From Microcystis aeruginosa Ma_SC_T_19800800_S464 (GTDB lineage Bacteria > Cyanobacteriota > Cyanobacteriia > Cyanobacteriales > Microcystaceae): DNA of 59,101 bases. Of this stretch, positions 17,807 through 26,309 are shown piece after piece (the stretch's first letter is position 1; the number at the start of each line of letters is the position of its first letter). The stretch is from positions 1 through 59,101 of the forward strand of contig SFBL01000120.1 in the NCBI GenBank assembly GCA_007095785.1. The letters are read 5' to 3'. The notes beneath the pieces were generated by a model. The model was not told the DNA's origin, made no database searches, and was given only the letters and a program-made list of their open reading frames with translations. The position numbers were made by a program, and so were the translations under genes.

Positions 17807-19141
17807 TCATTTTTCACTCGTGGGGGTTTGTTGAACGATAAATTGGGGATAGAGTTGCATTTGCTTAGGATTTAAAGAAGGTCGAGCGATGGTCAAAACT
17901 TTTTGTTTGGCTAACTCTTGAGTCATGGTATCTAAAGTTTGAGCGATACGCAAATTATATTCTAATTGTTCCCCAGAAGAAAGCAGATTACTTAAGCCAT
18001 CAATTAAACGTCTTAAATTATCACGAAATTGGGGATCACCGATTAACTCATCGATATCGGAGGTAATTTTTTGAGTATTTTCAAAAGTCACCCTAGCGGA
18101 TTCGAGAGTTTTTTGCAGCAGGACTATTGTAGCAGGATCGTTAATGGTTTTAGTAATTTCTCGTAAATTATTCGATGTTTCCACCGCATTATTCAAAATC
18201 GTCTCGATATTTTGCATGACTTGTTTAGTATCAATTTCATCTAAACCAGCATTCAACCTCAGGGCGGTATTATTGAGATTATTAGCGAGACTACCAATAC
18301 CTAAACTAGCTTGATTAAGATTATCGAGAGTATTAACAATTTGTCCCCGATTTTCGCTGAGAACAGCATTAAGATTAGCGACTAATTGGGAAGATTGTTG
18401 AAAAGTTCTGCTGATTTGACTGCGGTTTTCCTGTACGGTACTATCTAAAGTATTGACAAAACGGGAGGCATTATTAGCCGTATTAGTCACCGAGCGACTG
18501 GTGGCAGCTAATTCCAACGATAGACGAGAAATTTCTCTTTGAGCATTCCGGATAGTTTGGGAGGTATCATCGGATAAACGGGCGATTTTTTGGGCCGCTA
18601 TAGCGGTATTTTTGGTGACATCATTGAGATTACCCACAAATTCAGGACTGGTAAAAGTATCCACTAAACGACCAACACTAGACATTAATTGTGTTCCTGT
18701 TGTCCCCTGTAAACGAGTATTATTACAGAGAATTAGCTGTTGATCACAGTCGGGACTCAGAGGGTCGAGATTTTTGGCCTCAGCACTTAAAGAAACTAAG
18801 GGAGTAATATCGATGGCTGCCTCCCCAATTAATCCGGAAAGATTGGTAGTAACAGTTACCTTCCTAGGCATAACTAAAGTAGCAGAAGCAATCTCGGCAA
18901 TAACTTCCACTTGATTACTCCCCGGGATAAAACTCGTAATTCTTCCCACTCTCACCCCGCGAAAACGTACCGGCGCCCCGACTTGTAACCCTTCCACGTC
19001 AGCAAACTCGAAGATTAATTGATAGGTTCTTTGACCAAATCCTCCCCCGCGAACCCAGATAGCGAGCGCCCCAAAGACCAATAATCCGCCTAGGGCAAAC
19101 AAACCTAGTCTTCCTTCCCGTAAAGCTCGCGAACTCTGCAT
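17807..19141 (-). CDS. MlaD/MCE-domain lipid transport protein (TGD2-like)
   Basis: The 444-residue protein has one N-terminal membrane helix (~13-30) and an MCE/MlaD domain (~38-115, with LQVGAPVRFRGVRVGRI). A very long helical tail (~170-415), rich in Asn, Gln and Ser, probably forms the oligomeric tunnel or needle. It is the substrate-binding subunit of an ABC lipid transporter (MlaFEDB in proteobacteria, TGD1/2/3 in chloroplasts) that moves lipids between outer and inner membranes. The ATPase gene lies 46 bp upstream on the same strand, supporting this role; the permease gene (mlaE/TGD1) is not in the window. Which lipid is moved, and in which direction, cannot be told. Confidence 0.9.
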   Translation of the reverse strand: MQSSRALREGRLGLFALGGLLVFGALAIWVRGGGFGQRTYQLIFEFADVEGLQVGAPVRFRGVRVGRITSFIPGSNQVEVIAEIASATLVMPRKVTVTTNLSGLIGEAAIDITPLVSLSAEAKNLDPLSPDCDQQLILCNNTRLQGTTGTQLMSSVGRLVDTFTSPEFVGNLNDVTKNTAIAAQKIARLSDDTSQTIRNAQREISRLSLELAATSRSVTNTANNASRFVNTLDSTVQENRSQISRTFQQSSQLVANLNAVLSENRGQIVNTLDNLNQASLGIGSLANNLNNTALRLNAGLDEIDTKQVMQNIETILNNAVETSNNLREITKTINDPATIVLLQKTLESARVTFENTQKITSDIDELIGDPQFRDNLRRLIDGLSNLLSSGEQLEYNLRIAQTLDTMTQELAKQKVLTIARPSLNPKQMQLYPQFIVQQTPTSEK

Positions 19142-19187
19142 GATTTTTCTCTCATTCTCGATAGTTCTTAATTTAGCTTAATCTAGC

Positions 19188-19970
19188 TTAAACGATTGTC
19201 CTAATCGGTCCCTCAATGCTGGCGCTAAAAAATTGCCGAATCATGGGATGATCGGTACGATCGATATCTGCCACTACTCCCTGCCATTGCACTTTTCCCT
19301 GATAGAGAAATACTACTCGATCGGCGGTGCGTCGGATGGTACTTTGTTGGTGAGAAACCATGACATAAGTGTTCGCAGACCCCGATTTTTCGTGGAGAGT
19401 CCGCACTAGATCCTCGATAATTGTGGAAGCTATCGGGTCTAATCCTGCGGTAGGTTCATCATATAGCAATAATTCAGGGTTATCGGCCTGATTATCGGGA
19501 TTAGTGATAATAGCGCGGGCAAAAGCCACCCGTTTACGCATTCCCCCCGATAGTTCTGAGGGATAAAGGTCACTAATTCCCTGTAAACCGACCATTTCCA
19601 GGCTTTTTTCCACTAATTCCCTAATTCTGGCTTTTTTTAAATTAGTTTGTTCATAAAGATAAAAACCGACATTTTCCCCGACGGTGAGAGAATCAAACAG
19701 GGCCGTTTGTTGAAAAACTAAGGAAGTTCGCATCGCTTCCCGACCATCTTCTAGCAACCCCTGACGTAATTGGCCTTTAATACGAATTTCTCCCGCATTT
19801 ATCCCCGTTAATCCCGCAATGACTCGTAAAACCGTCGATTTTCCCGTTCCCGATGGCCCGATAATTACCAGGGCCTCCCCTCGATAAATGGTTAAATCTA
19901 AACCTTCGAGAATAACGTTATCCCCGAATCTTTTCGATACTCCTCTCAATTCAATCAACGGTTCTTTCAT
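19188..19970 (-). CDS. ABC transporter ATPase, MlaF/TGD3 type
   Basis: A 260-residue cytosolic ATPase. The Walker A motif GPSGTGKST is at 38-46, the signature LSGGMRKRVAFARA near 140, Walker B LLLYDEPTAGLDP near 168, and the switch His in MVSHQ near 206. The 'SGGMRKRVA' signature is characteristic of the MlaF/TGD3 lipid-importer subfamily rather than nutrient importers. It lies directly upstream of the MlaD-like gene and should energise that transporter. The start ATG is the first in frame. No Shine-Dalgarno sequence is evident. Confidence 0.93.
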   Translation of the reverse strand: MKEPLIELRGVSKRFGDNVILEGLDLTIYRGEALVIIGPSGTGKSTVLRVIAGLTGINAGEIRIKGQLRQGLLEDGREAMRTSLVFQQTALFDSLTVGENVGFYLYEQTNLKKARIRELVEKSLEMVGLQGISDLYPSELSGGMRKRVAFARAIITNPDNQADNPELLLYDEPTAGLDPIASTIIEDLVRTLHEKSGSANTYVMVSHQQSTIRRTADRVVFLYQGKVQWQGVVADIDRTDHPMIRQFFSASIEGPIRTIV

Positions 19971-20039
19971 GAAATCAGCATTAATGTCGCTTAATTATCC
20001 TATAACCTCTGGAATTTTAGGGAGATGGGGAAGTGGGGT

Positions 20040-20127
20040 GTATTTTCAGTGAACAGTCAACAGTAATCAGTAATCAGTAAACAGTAAACAGTAATCAGTG
20101 AACTGAACTCTGATAACTGAATAACTG
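20040..20127. repeat. Mixed heptamer repeats (AGTAATC/AGTAAAC type)
   Basis: Degenerate heptamers (CAGTAATCAGTAATCAGTAAAC and related, merging into TGATAACTGAATAACTG) fill the left part of the 556-bp gap between the ABC ATPase gene and the radical SAM gene. They form the insertion context of the next MITE. Confidence 0.8.
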
Positions 20128-20248
20128 GGGAGCATCTCACTTATGCAAGTGAGTAATTATGCTTATCGCTAAAACTTGCTTCTGGTAAGGCTTTCAAAAT
20201 AGCTTGACATAAAACTTAATTTAGGAGTTACAAAGGTGAGATGCTCCC
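20128..20248. mobile_element. 121-bp MITE with GGGAGCATCTCAC ends
   Basis: Perfect 13-bp terminal inverted repeats, GGGAGCATCTCAC at 20128-20140 and GTGAGATGCTCCC at 20236-20248. The left end continues into an internal hairpin (CTCACTT/AAGTGAG). The interior is A/T-rich and non-coding. It sits inside a heptamer array: ATAACTG occurs on both flanks, which could be either a target duplication or simply the repeat. A related 'AGCATCTCAC' string occurs at about 48565. Confidence 0.8.
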
Positions 20249-20279
20249 GATAACTGGATAACTGACCTCTGATAACTGA

Positions 20280-20374
20280 TATAGTCATTTCAATTAAGAT
20301 TGAGAATATCAATCCCAGAGTTCATAAGGATTTTGTCGGTCTAGACTGTATCAGACTTATCTGAAATGACTATA
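20280..20374. mobile_element. 95-bp MITE, copy 2
   Basis: Same length and same 13-bp ends (TATAGTCATTTCA / TGAAATGACTATA) as the element at 10336-10430, but inverted. Internal conserved segments include AATTAAGATTGAGAATATCAAT and GATAAGTCT (read on opposite strands in the two copies). It lies inside a heptamer array 32 bp from the 121-bp MITE. Confidence 0.85.
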
Positions 20375-20462
20375 ACTGATAACTGATAACTGATAACTGA
20401 TAACTGATAACTGATAACTGATAACTGATAACTGATAACTGATAACTGATAACTGATAACTG
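20372..20462. repeat. Array of 13 ATAACTG heptamers
   Basis: Thirteen perfect ATAACTG units lie about 65 bp upstream of the radical SAM gene. Read in the gene's direction the unit contains TAA and TGA in rotating frames, so no reading frame can pass. Read on the other strand it is open in all frames. Confidence 0.95.
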
Positions 20463-20526
20463 ACTCGATTCTGGCTGCTATAGTAGAAAAGCACCCATTG
20501 CTGACGATATTCTGAGGTAGATTGCC

Positions 20527-23097
20527 GTGACTATTGCTTTAGACCAACTACTCACCCCCGACATTTTTCGACCAGCGCGTTATTTGGGCAACGAGTTAGG
20601 TGCTAAACATAAAGAATGGGCAAGTGCGGTGGTGCGTTGGGTGTTAACCTATCCGGAAGTGTACGAAGTGGGGGCATCTAACCTCGGCCATATTATCCTC
20701 TACAATATCCTCAATGCACAACCTCGCCAACTCTGCGATCGCACTTATTTACCCGCAGCGGATTTAGCCCAAAAACTCAAACAGACAAAAACCCCCCTAT
20801 TTGCCCTAGAATCCCGTCGTTGCCTCACCGATTTTGATATTCTCGGTTTTAGTCTTAGTTACGAGCTAGGAGCCACCAATATTTTAGAAATGCTCGACCT
20901 AGCGGCAATTCCCTTGACTTGGAGAGAAAGAGATGCGGGTAACTATCCGCTAATTTTTGCTGGGGGACAAACTGCCACCTCTAACCCCGAACCCTACGCC
21001 GACTTTTTTGATTTTATCGCCCTTGGTGATGGCGAAGAATTATTGCCAGAAATCGGTTTAATTTTAGAAGAAGGTAAACTAGCTAATCTAAGCAAAGAAG
21101 AACTATTACTAGATTTAGCCCAAATTCCGGGGGTATATGTCCCGCGTTTCTACGATGTCACCCCAATCGGTGCAGTTATCCCCAATCGTGACGATGTACC
21201 GCAAAGAATTTTACGCCGGGTAGCCACTCCTATCCCAGCCTATTCTATCGGTTTAGTTCCCTTCGTGGAAACGGTTCACGATCGCCTAGTGGTGGAAATC
21301 CGTCGCGGTTGCACTAGGGGATGTCGTTTCTGTCAACCGGGGATGTTAACCCGTCCCGCACGGGATGTGCAACCGGAAGCAGTAATCGAATCGATTGAAA
21401 AAGGAATGCGAGCGACGGGATATAACGAATTTTCTTTATTATCTCTCAGTTGCTCCGATTATCTAGCTTTACCTGCCGTGGGTATGGAGATTAAAAACCG
21501 TCTCCAGAATGAGAATATATCTCTATCCTTACCCAGTCAAAGAGTCGATCGCTTTGACGAAAATATTGCTAACATAATTGGGGGCAATCGTCAATCGGGT
21601 TTAACCTTTGCACCGGAAGCGGGAACCCAACGAATGCGCGATGTGATTAACAAAGGGTTAACCAACGAAGAATTACTCAGAGGGATAAAAACTGCTGTCG
21701 AACAGGGTTGGGATAAGGTCAAACTCTATTTTATGATCGGTTTGCCAGGGGAAACCGATGTGGATGTGATTGGTATCGTGGAAACGGTGCGCTGGTTGCG
21801 TCGGGAATGTCGTTTACCGAAGCGGAAACCCCTCGATTTTACCCTAACTATCTCGAATTTTACCCCTAAACCCCATACCCCCTTCCAGTGGCATTCCGTC
21901 TCCACGGCCGAATTTATCCGCAAACAGGAGTTATTAAGACAGGAATTCCAAGGCATGAGAGGGGTAAAAGTCAATTATACCGATGTCCGCATCTCGGCCA
22001 TGGAAGATTTTATCGGTCGCAGTGACAGAAGTTTAGGGAAAGTGGTGCTGCGCGCTTGGCAATTGGGCGCAGGGATGGATGCTTGGTGGGATAATACAGA
22101 AAAAGCCTATCAAGCATGGTCACAGGCGATCGAAGAATCCGGTTTAACTTGGAAATATCGTCAGGTAGAACAGGGAGAATGGAATATTTTTGCCGATACA
22201 GACAAAGATATTTTAGAGCGTCCTTTGCCCTGGGATCATCTGGATACTGGTATCGATAAAAAATGGCTCCAGGAGGACTTAAAACGCGCCCTAGATGCGG
22301 CAACGGTTCCCGATTGTTCTTTTGAGGGTTGTTCCCATTGTGGCGTTTGTAGCGTCGATTTTGGCCATAATATCGTCATTGAAGCGCCTGCGATTCCCGC
22401 TTTTGCCGGACATTTTCAACCCAATCAAGAACGCGCCCAAAGAATTCGGGTTTGGTTTGGCAAAATTGGCGAAATGGCCCTAGTTAGCCACTTGGATCTG
22501 GTGCGTTTATTTGATCGCGTCGTCCGTCGGGCTGCTATTCCCATTTCCTTTACCGGTGGATTTCACCCCGGTCCGCGCATTTCGATCGCAAATGCCTTAT
22601 CCTTGGGAGCAACCAGTAGCGGTGAGATTGTCGATTTTGAATTGACAAAAGTGATGGATTTAGAAACGTTTAAACAGCAGTTAAGAGCGCAATTACCCGC
22701 AGATTTGCCGGTTTATCAGGTGGAAGAAATTCCCTTAAATGCTCCAGCTGCCACCCGTTTGTTAGAAAAAGCCGAGTATTTGCTCACTTTTAATAGCGAG
22801 GGAATTGACTGTCAACAGTGGCAAAATTGGATCGAGGCAATTAAGCAAGCAACGGTGATGGAACGGGAAAAAACCACCAAATCCGGCAAAAAAGTCACGA
22901 TTAATCTGCGAGAACAATTATATGAATTAGAGTTAAAAACTGTTGACAAACAAGCCGTTTTGTGCTATGTGGGCAGCTGTCGCAATGATGGAACTTTACT
23001 GCAGCCCGATCATATCGTCGAGATGTTAGAAAGGGTTTCTGGCCAAGAAATTTCGCTGCTTAATTTTCATCGTCAGCGCTTGATTTTAGGGGATTAA
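20527..23097 (+). CDS. B12-binding-type radical SAM protein fused to DUF2344
   Basis: The 856-residue protein starts at GTG. Residues ~1-220 form a B12-binding-like N-terminal region. The radical SAM domain (~245-500) carries the CxxxCxxC cluster motif at Cys262, Cys266 and Cys269 (RRGCTRGCRFCQPGM). A cysteine-rich segment near 598 (CSFEGCSHCGVCSVD) could bind a second cluster. The C-terminal DUF2344 domain (~635-850) contains LVSHLDLVRLFDRVVRRA. This is the fused TIGR03960-TIGR03936 arrangement seen in many bacteria, often near RNase E/G or ribosomal genes; the substrate is unknown. The gene is preceded by a long repeat and MITE region with no visible promoter. Confidence 0.9.
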   Translation: MTIALDQLLTPDIFRPARYLGNELGAKHKEWASAVVRWVLTYPEVYEVGASNLGHIILYNILNAQPRQLCDRTYLPAADLAQKLKQTKTPLFALESRRCLTDFDILGFSLSYELGATNILEMLDLAAIPLTWRERDAGNYPLIFAGGQTATSNPEPYADFFDFIALGDGEELLPEIGLILEEGKLANLSKEELLLDLAQIPGVYVPRFYDVTPIGAVIPNRDDVPQRILRRVATPIPAYSIGLVPFVETVHDRLVVEIRRGCTRGCRFCQPGMLTRPARDVQPEAVIESIEKGMRATGYNEFSLLSLSCSDYLALPAVGMEIKNRLQNENISLSLPSQRVDRFDENIANIIGGNRQSGLTFAPEAGTQRMRDVINKGLTNEELLRGIKTAVEQGWDKVKLYFMIGLPGETDVDVIGIVETVRWLRRECRLPKRKPLDFTLTISNFTPKPHTPFQWHSVSTAEFIRKQELLRQEFQGMRGVKVNYTDVRISAMEDFIGRSDRSLGKVVLRAWQLGAGMDAWWDNTEKAYQAWSQAIEESGLTWKYRQVEQGEWNIFADTDKDILERPLPWDHLDTGIDKKWLQEDLKRALDAATVPDCSFEGCSHCGVCSVDFGHNIVIEAPAIPAFAGHFQPNQERAQRIRVWFGKIGEMALVSHLDLVRLFDRVVRRAAIPISFTGGFHPGPRISIANALSLGATSSGEIVDFELTKVMDLETFKQQLRAQLPADLPVYQVEEIPLNAPAATRLLEKAEYLLTFNSEGIDCQQWQNWIEAIKQATVMEREKTTKSGKKVTINLREQLYELELKTVDKQAVLCYVGSCRNDGTLLQPDHIVEMLERVSGQEISLLNFHRQRLILGD

Positions 23098-23139
23098 CCA
23101 TCATCAACTGTTCCCTTTATACTAATCCCAGAGAGTCAG

Positions 23140-23676
23140 CTAATCTTGATCGACTAATTCTAAGGAATCATCAATCAAAGCTGGCCGATAATTTTGAATA
23201 ACCATCGGTAAAAAAGCCCCTCTTAAACCCTTTTTTATTCTCTCGGCCGTTTGATCAAAAACCACAAATAAAGGATGAATTTTTTCTGCACCTTCACTAA
23301 ACATATGTTGTTCTCTGGGGGGCATTAACCACTCATATTCTTGATCTAAACATATTTGGGTTTCGCGCCAGCGTTTCAACAAATCAGAGAAATCTTCCCC
23401 CGGACGATGGATAAAAATCAGGATTTCTGAACCTAATTTAATTTTCCATTCTGGATCACACATCAGAATAACCAAATCACAGGCTAATTGTACCGTCTTT
23501 CTAGATTCAAGGGCAGAAGATGGACGAATTCTGACCAAGGGCAAGGGAATAGTAATTAAACTCTCTTCAGGACGACGCAGACTAGGAATTAACTCTAAAT
23601 AGGGGCGATATTGTCGCAATAATTCGATCGCCCCCTGACGACAGCTGTATTCCGCTAATAAAGTTTCGTAAGACAC
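23140..23676 (-). CDS. Conserved hypothetical protein downstream of pilC
   Basis: The 178-residue protein starts at GTG, with AGGTG about 8 bases upstream. It has no signal peptide or membrane span. The N-terminus is helical (LLAEYSCRQGAIELLRQYRPYL), followed by an alpha/beta core with RIRPSSALESRKTVQLACDLVILMC and a PGEDFSDLLKRWRE segment. I do not recognise a family. It lies 67 bp after pilC on the same strand and may belong to the pilus transcript, but that is context only. Confidence 0.65.
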   Translation of the reverse strand: MSYETLLAEYSCRQGAIELLRQYRPYLELIPSLRRPEESLITIPLPLVRIRPSSALESRKTVQLACDLVILMCDPEWKIKLGSEILIFIHRPGEDFSDLLKRWRETQICLDQEYEWLMPPREQHMFSEGAEKIHPLFVVFDQTAERIKKGLRGAFLPMVIQNYRPALIDDSLELVDQD

Positions 23677-23743
23677 AGATTCACCTAATCAAATAAAAGG
23701 AGATGAAAATTAAAATCTTGCTGATTTCAAGCTACTGATCAAC

Positions 23744-24958
23744 TTATCCCAAGGCATCGAAGATTTTAAACATGGGCAAGTACATAGACAAAAGAATAGT
23801 TCCCACAATCCCGGCAATACCAACCATCATCAAGGGTTCAATGATACTGGTTAAAGCTTTTACGGCCTGTTCCACCTCATCTTCGTAGAAATCCGCCACT
23901 TTCATCATCATGGCATCTAATTCTCCCGTTTCCTCACCAATACTAATCATTTGAATTGCCAAAGCTGGGAAAACATTGGCTTTTTGTAGGGCCAGACTCA
24001 TCATTCCCCCCTGCTGAATTTCTGCCTTGGCACCAGCGATCGCATTGGCAATTACCTGATTACCCACCGTATCACAAACGATATCAAGGGAACTCAAAAT
24101 CGGGACACCAGAACGCGTCAGAGTCCCAAAAACCCGGCAAAATCTAGCCACAGCCGATTTTTCATTCAAATCACCAAAAAGAGGCATTTTAAGGAAAAAG
24201 TGGTCAATTTGCAGACGACCCATCGGGGTTTTGTAATAGCGACGCAGTAAAAAAACCGTGGCAGTAATGGTGACAATCGGAATTAAAATCAACCAACTAC
24301 GCATCACACCACTTAAAAAGAGCATAAATTGCGTTAAAGCTGGTAGTGGCACCTTTAAATCGGTGAAAATTTTCGCAAACACGGGAATTAAAAAGATGGT
24401 CATCCCGAAAAACACAATTACCGCCAAAATTCCCACCGCTACCGGATAGGTCATCGCTGATTTAATCTGGTTTTTCAAGCGGGCCATATCTTCCAAAAGT
24501 TTCGAGAGACGGTTCAGCACTTCATCAAGTACCCCCCCCGTTTCTCCAGCTTCGATCATACTGACATAAAGTTCATCAAAACATTCGGGATGTTTGGCCA
24601 TCGCTTCCGATAACGGACTCCCCTGCTGTACCTCAGCACTAATCGCTTGTAGGGCCTTTTTCATCTTGGGATTACCGCATTGATCCCCCAAAACTCCCAA
24701 ACATCTCACAATCGCCACACCAGCATTAATCATTACCGAAAATTGACGGGAAAAAACCGCTTTATCTTTGATGGAAATGCTGGAGAACATCAACTCTAAA
24801 GCGGAAAGATCGATCTCTCCCCCCACTTTTTTTACTTTACCGACGGCAGCATATTTTGCCTTCAGCATCGTCCGGGCCTGATCGGGAGACATGGCCTCAA
24901 TTTTCTCTTGGAAAACTTTTCCAGATCTGTTTTTAACTTGTGCGACAAAAGTAGGCAT
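23744..24958 (-). CDS. pilC: Type IV pilus inner-membrane platform protein PilC
   Basis: PilC is the integral membrane protein on which the PilB and PilT motors act. The 404-residue length is standard. Two T2SSF cytoplasmic domains (~70-190 and ~270-395) each precede hydrophobic segments (~170-195, ~215-235 and ~375-398). Typical strings are FSRQFSVMINAGV and ISIGEETGELD. Gene order on the minus strand is pilB, pilT, pilC, as in other cyanobacteria. A heptamer array of six ATAACTG units lies within 10 bases of its start; it has no Shine-Dalgarno sequence. Confidence 0.93.
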   Translation of the reverse strand: MPTFVAQVKNRSGKVFQEKIEAMSPDQARTMLKAKYAAVGKVKKVGGEIDLSALELMFSSISIKDKAVFSRQFSVMINAGVAIVRCLGVLGDQCGNPKMKKALQAISAEVQQGSPLSEAMAKHPECFDELYVSMIEAGETGGVLDEVLNRLSKLLEDMARLKNQIKSAMTYPVAVGILAVIVFFGMTIFLIPVFAKIFTDLKVPLPALTQFMLFLSGVMRSWLILIPIVTITATVFLLRRYYKTPMGRLQIDHFFLKMPLFGDLNEKSAVARFCRVFGTLTRSGVPILSSLDIVCDTVGNQVIANAIAGAKAEIQQGGMMSLALQKANVFPALAIQMISIGEETGELDAMMMKVADFYEDEVEQAVKALTSIIEPLMMVGIAGIVGTILLSMYLPMFKIFDALG

Positions 24959-24967
24959 AGGACAAAT

Positions 24968-25020
24968 CAGTTATCAGTTATCAGTTATCAGTTATCAGTT
25001 ATCAGTTATCAGTTCACTGT
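24968..25020. repeat. Heptamer array between pilT and pilC
   Basis: Six CAGTTAT units on the plus strand (ATAACTG toward pilC), then CAGTTCACTGTTTACAG. The array sits inside the presumed pilB-pilT-pilC operon and ends about 10 bases from the pilC start. Confidence 0.92.
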
Positions 25021-25071
25021 TTACAGCAAAAAACTTCCCACTCTCCTATACCTTTTAAACAGGATTTAGTA

Positions 25072-26178
25072 TTAAATCCGGGCTTTAGTTTTGGCGTTAG
25101 CGCTGGCCCCAGCGACAAGACGTTGTAATTCATCGGGTTTACCGCTTTTGGAAATCGCCTCTTCAAAGGAGATAACACCCCTAACAACTAAATTAGCTAA
25201 TCCCTGTTCCATCGTTTGCATTCCTAACTTCATTCCTGTTTGAATTGCTGAGTAGATTTGGGGGGCTTTTCCTTCGCGAATTAGGTTAGCGATCGCTGGA
25301 GTTACCACCATGATTTCCTGTACCATTGCCCGGCCAAATTCCCCCGGTTTAGGATTTTTTTTCTTGACTAGGTTTTGACTAAAAACTGCTAGTAAAGAAT
25401 TGGATAACATGGCGCGGATTTGTGCCTGTTGGTTAGCGGGGAAAACGTCAATAATCCGATCCACTGTTCCCGCTGCCGAGCTAGTGTGTAGAGTTCCGAA
25501 GACTAAGTGACCGGTTTCTGCCGCCGTGATTGCCAAACTAATTGTTTCTAAATCCCGCATTTCTCCCACTAGGATAATATCAGGATCTTCCCGCAAAGCT
25601 GCTTTTAATGCGTTAGCAAAACTCTTGGTATCTTCTCCTTTTTGTCGTTGGTGAAACAGGCTTTTTATATTAGGAAAAACGTATTCAATCGGGTCTTCTA
25701 CAGTTAAAATATGTTCAGACCTAGTCCGATTAATTAAGTCTAAAATGGCCGCTAAAGTGGTAGTTTTACCTGAACCTGTTTGGCCGGTTACGAGAATTAA
25801 TCCCCTCGGTCTTTCCGATAAGTCCCGGACTACTTCTGGTAAATTTAATTGTTCAAAGTTAGGAATTTTAGAGGACAAAGCCCGTAAACAAGCTGCATAA
25901 GCCCCCCTTTCTTTATAAACATTGACCCTAAATCTTGCTAATCCTTTCACCCCATAGGAACAGTCTAATTCCCAATTCTGCTCTAACTCTTTTCTTTGGG
26001 TATTATTGAGCATACTAAAAATCAATTTCTGACAATCTTGCGGAGTTAAAAATTCTTCATTAATCGGGGCGAGTTTACCACTAACGCGAAAATAGACCGG
26101 CGCCCCCGACTGAATGTGCATATCGGAACCGCCCATCTCGACCAATTGTTCCATTAAATCTTCGATCATTAATTCCAT
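25072..26178 (-). CDS. pilT: Pilus retraction ATPase PilT
   Basis: PilT is a hexameric ATPase that depolymerises type IV pili for twitching motility and DNA uptake. The 368 residues show the Walker A motif GQTGSGKTT at 132-140, the Asp box near LREDPDIILVGEMRD, and the His box GHLVFGTLHT. The PilT-specific AIRMLSNS-like segment (AQIRAMLSNSLLAVFSQNL) follows; the short N-terminal PAS-like domain (1-100) is normal. It starts at an ATG about 130 bp after the pilB stop. Expected partners are PilC and PilB next to it. Confidence 0.95.
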   Translation of the reverse strand: MELMIEDLMEQLVEMGGSDMHIQSGAPVYFRVSGKLAPINEEFLTPQDCQKLIFSMLNNTQRKELEQNWELDCSYGVKGLARFRVNVYKERGAYAACLRALSSKIPNFEQLNLPEVVRDLSERPRGLILVTGQTGSGKTTTLAAILDLINRTRSEHILTVEDPIEYVFPNIKSLFHQRQKGEDTKSFANALKAALREDPDIILVGEMRDLETISLAITAAETGHLVFGTLHTSSAAGTVDRIIDVFPANQQAQIRAMLSNSLLAVFSQNLVKKKNPKPGEFGRAMVQEIMVVTPAIANLIREGKAPQIYSAIQTGMKLGMQTMEQGLANLVVRGVISFEEAISKSGKPDELQRLVAGASANAKTKARI

Positions 26179-26309
26179 AAGTTAAACCCCATCTATAAGC
26201 TAAAATCAGTGAACAGACATTGGGAAAGTGTTATTTAAGACTACTCACTTAATACTCCTTACTTAAAAGTCAAATCTCATAACTGATCACTGATCACTGA
26301 AAAACTGTC

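Noticed and set aside
20372-20462. CRISPR-like regular repeat
   Set aside because: Unit is 7 bp with no spacers; it is a simple tandem array, not a CRISPR.
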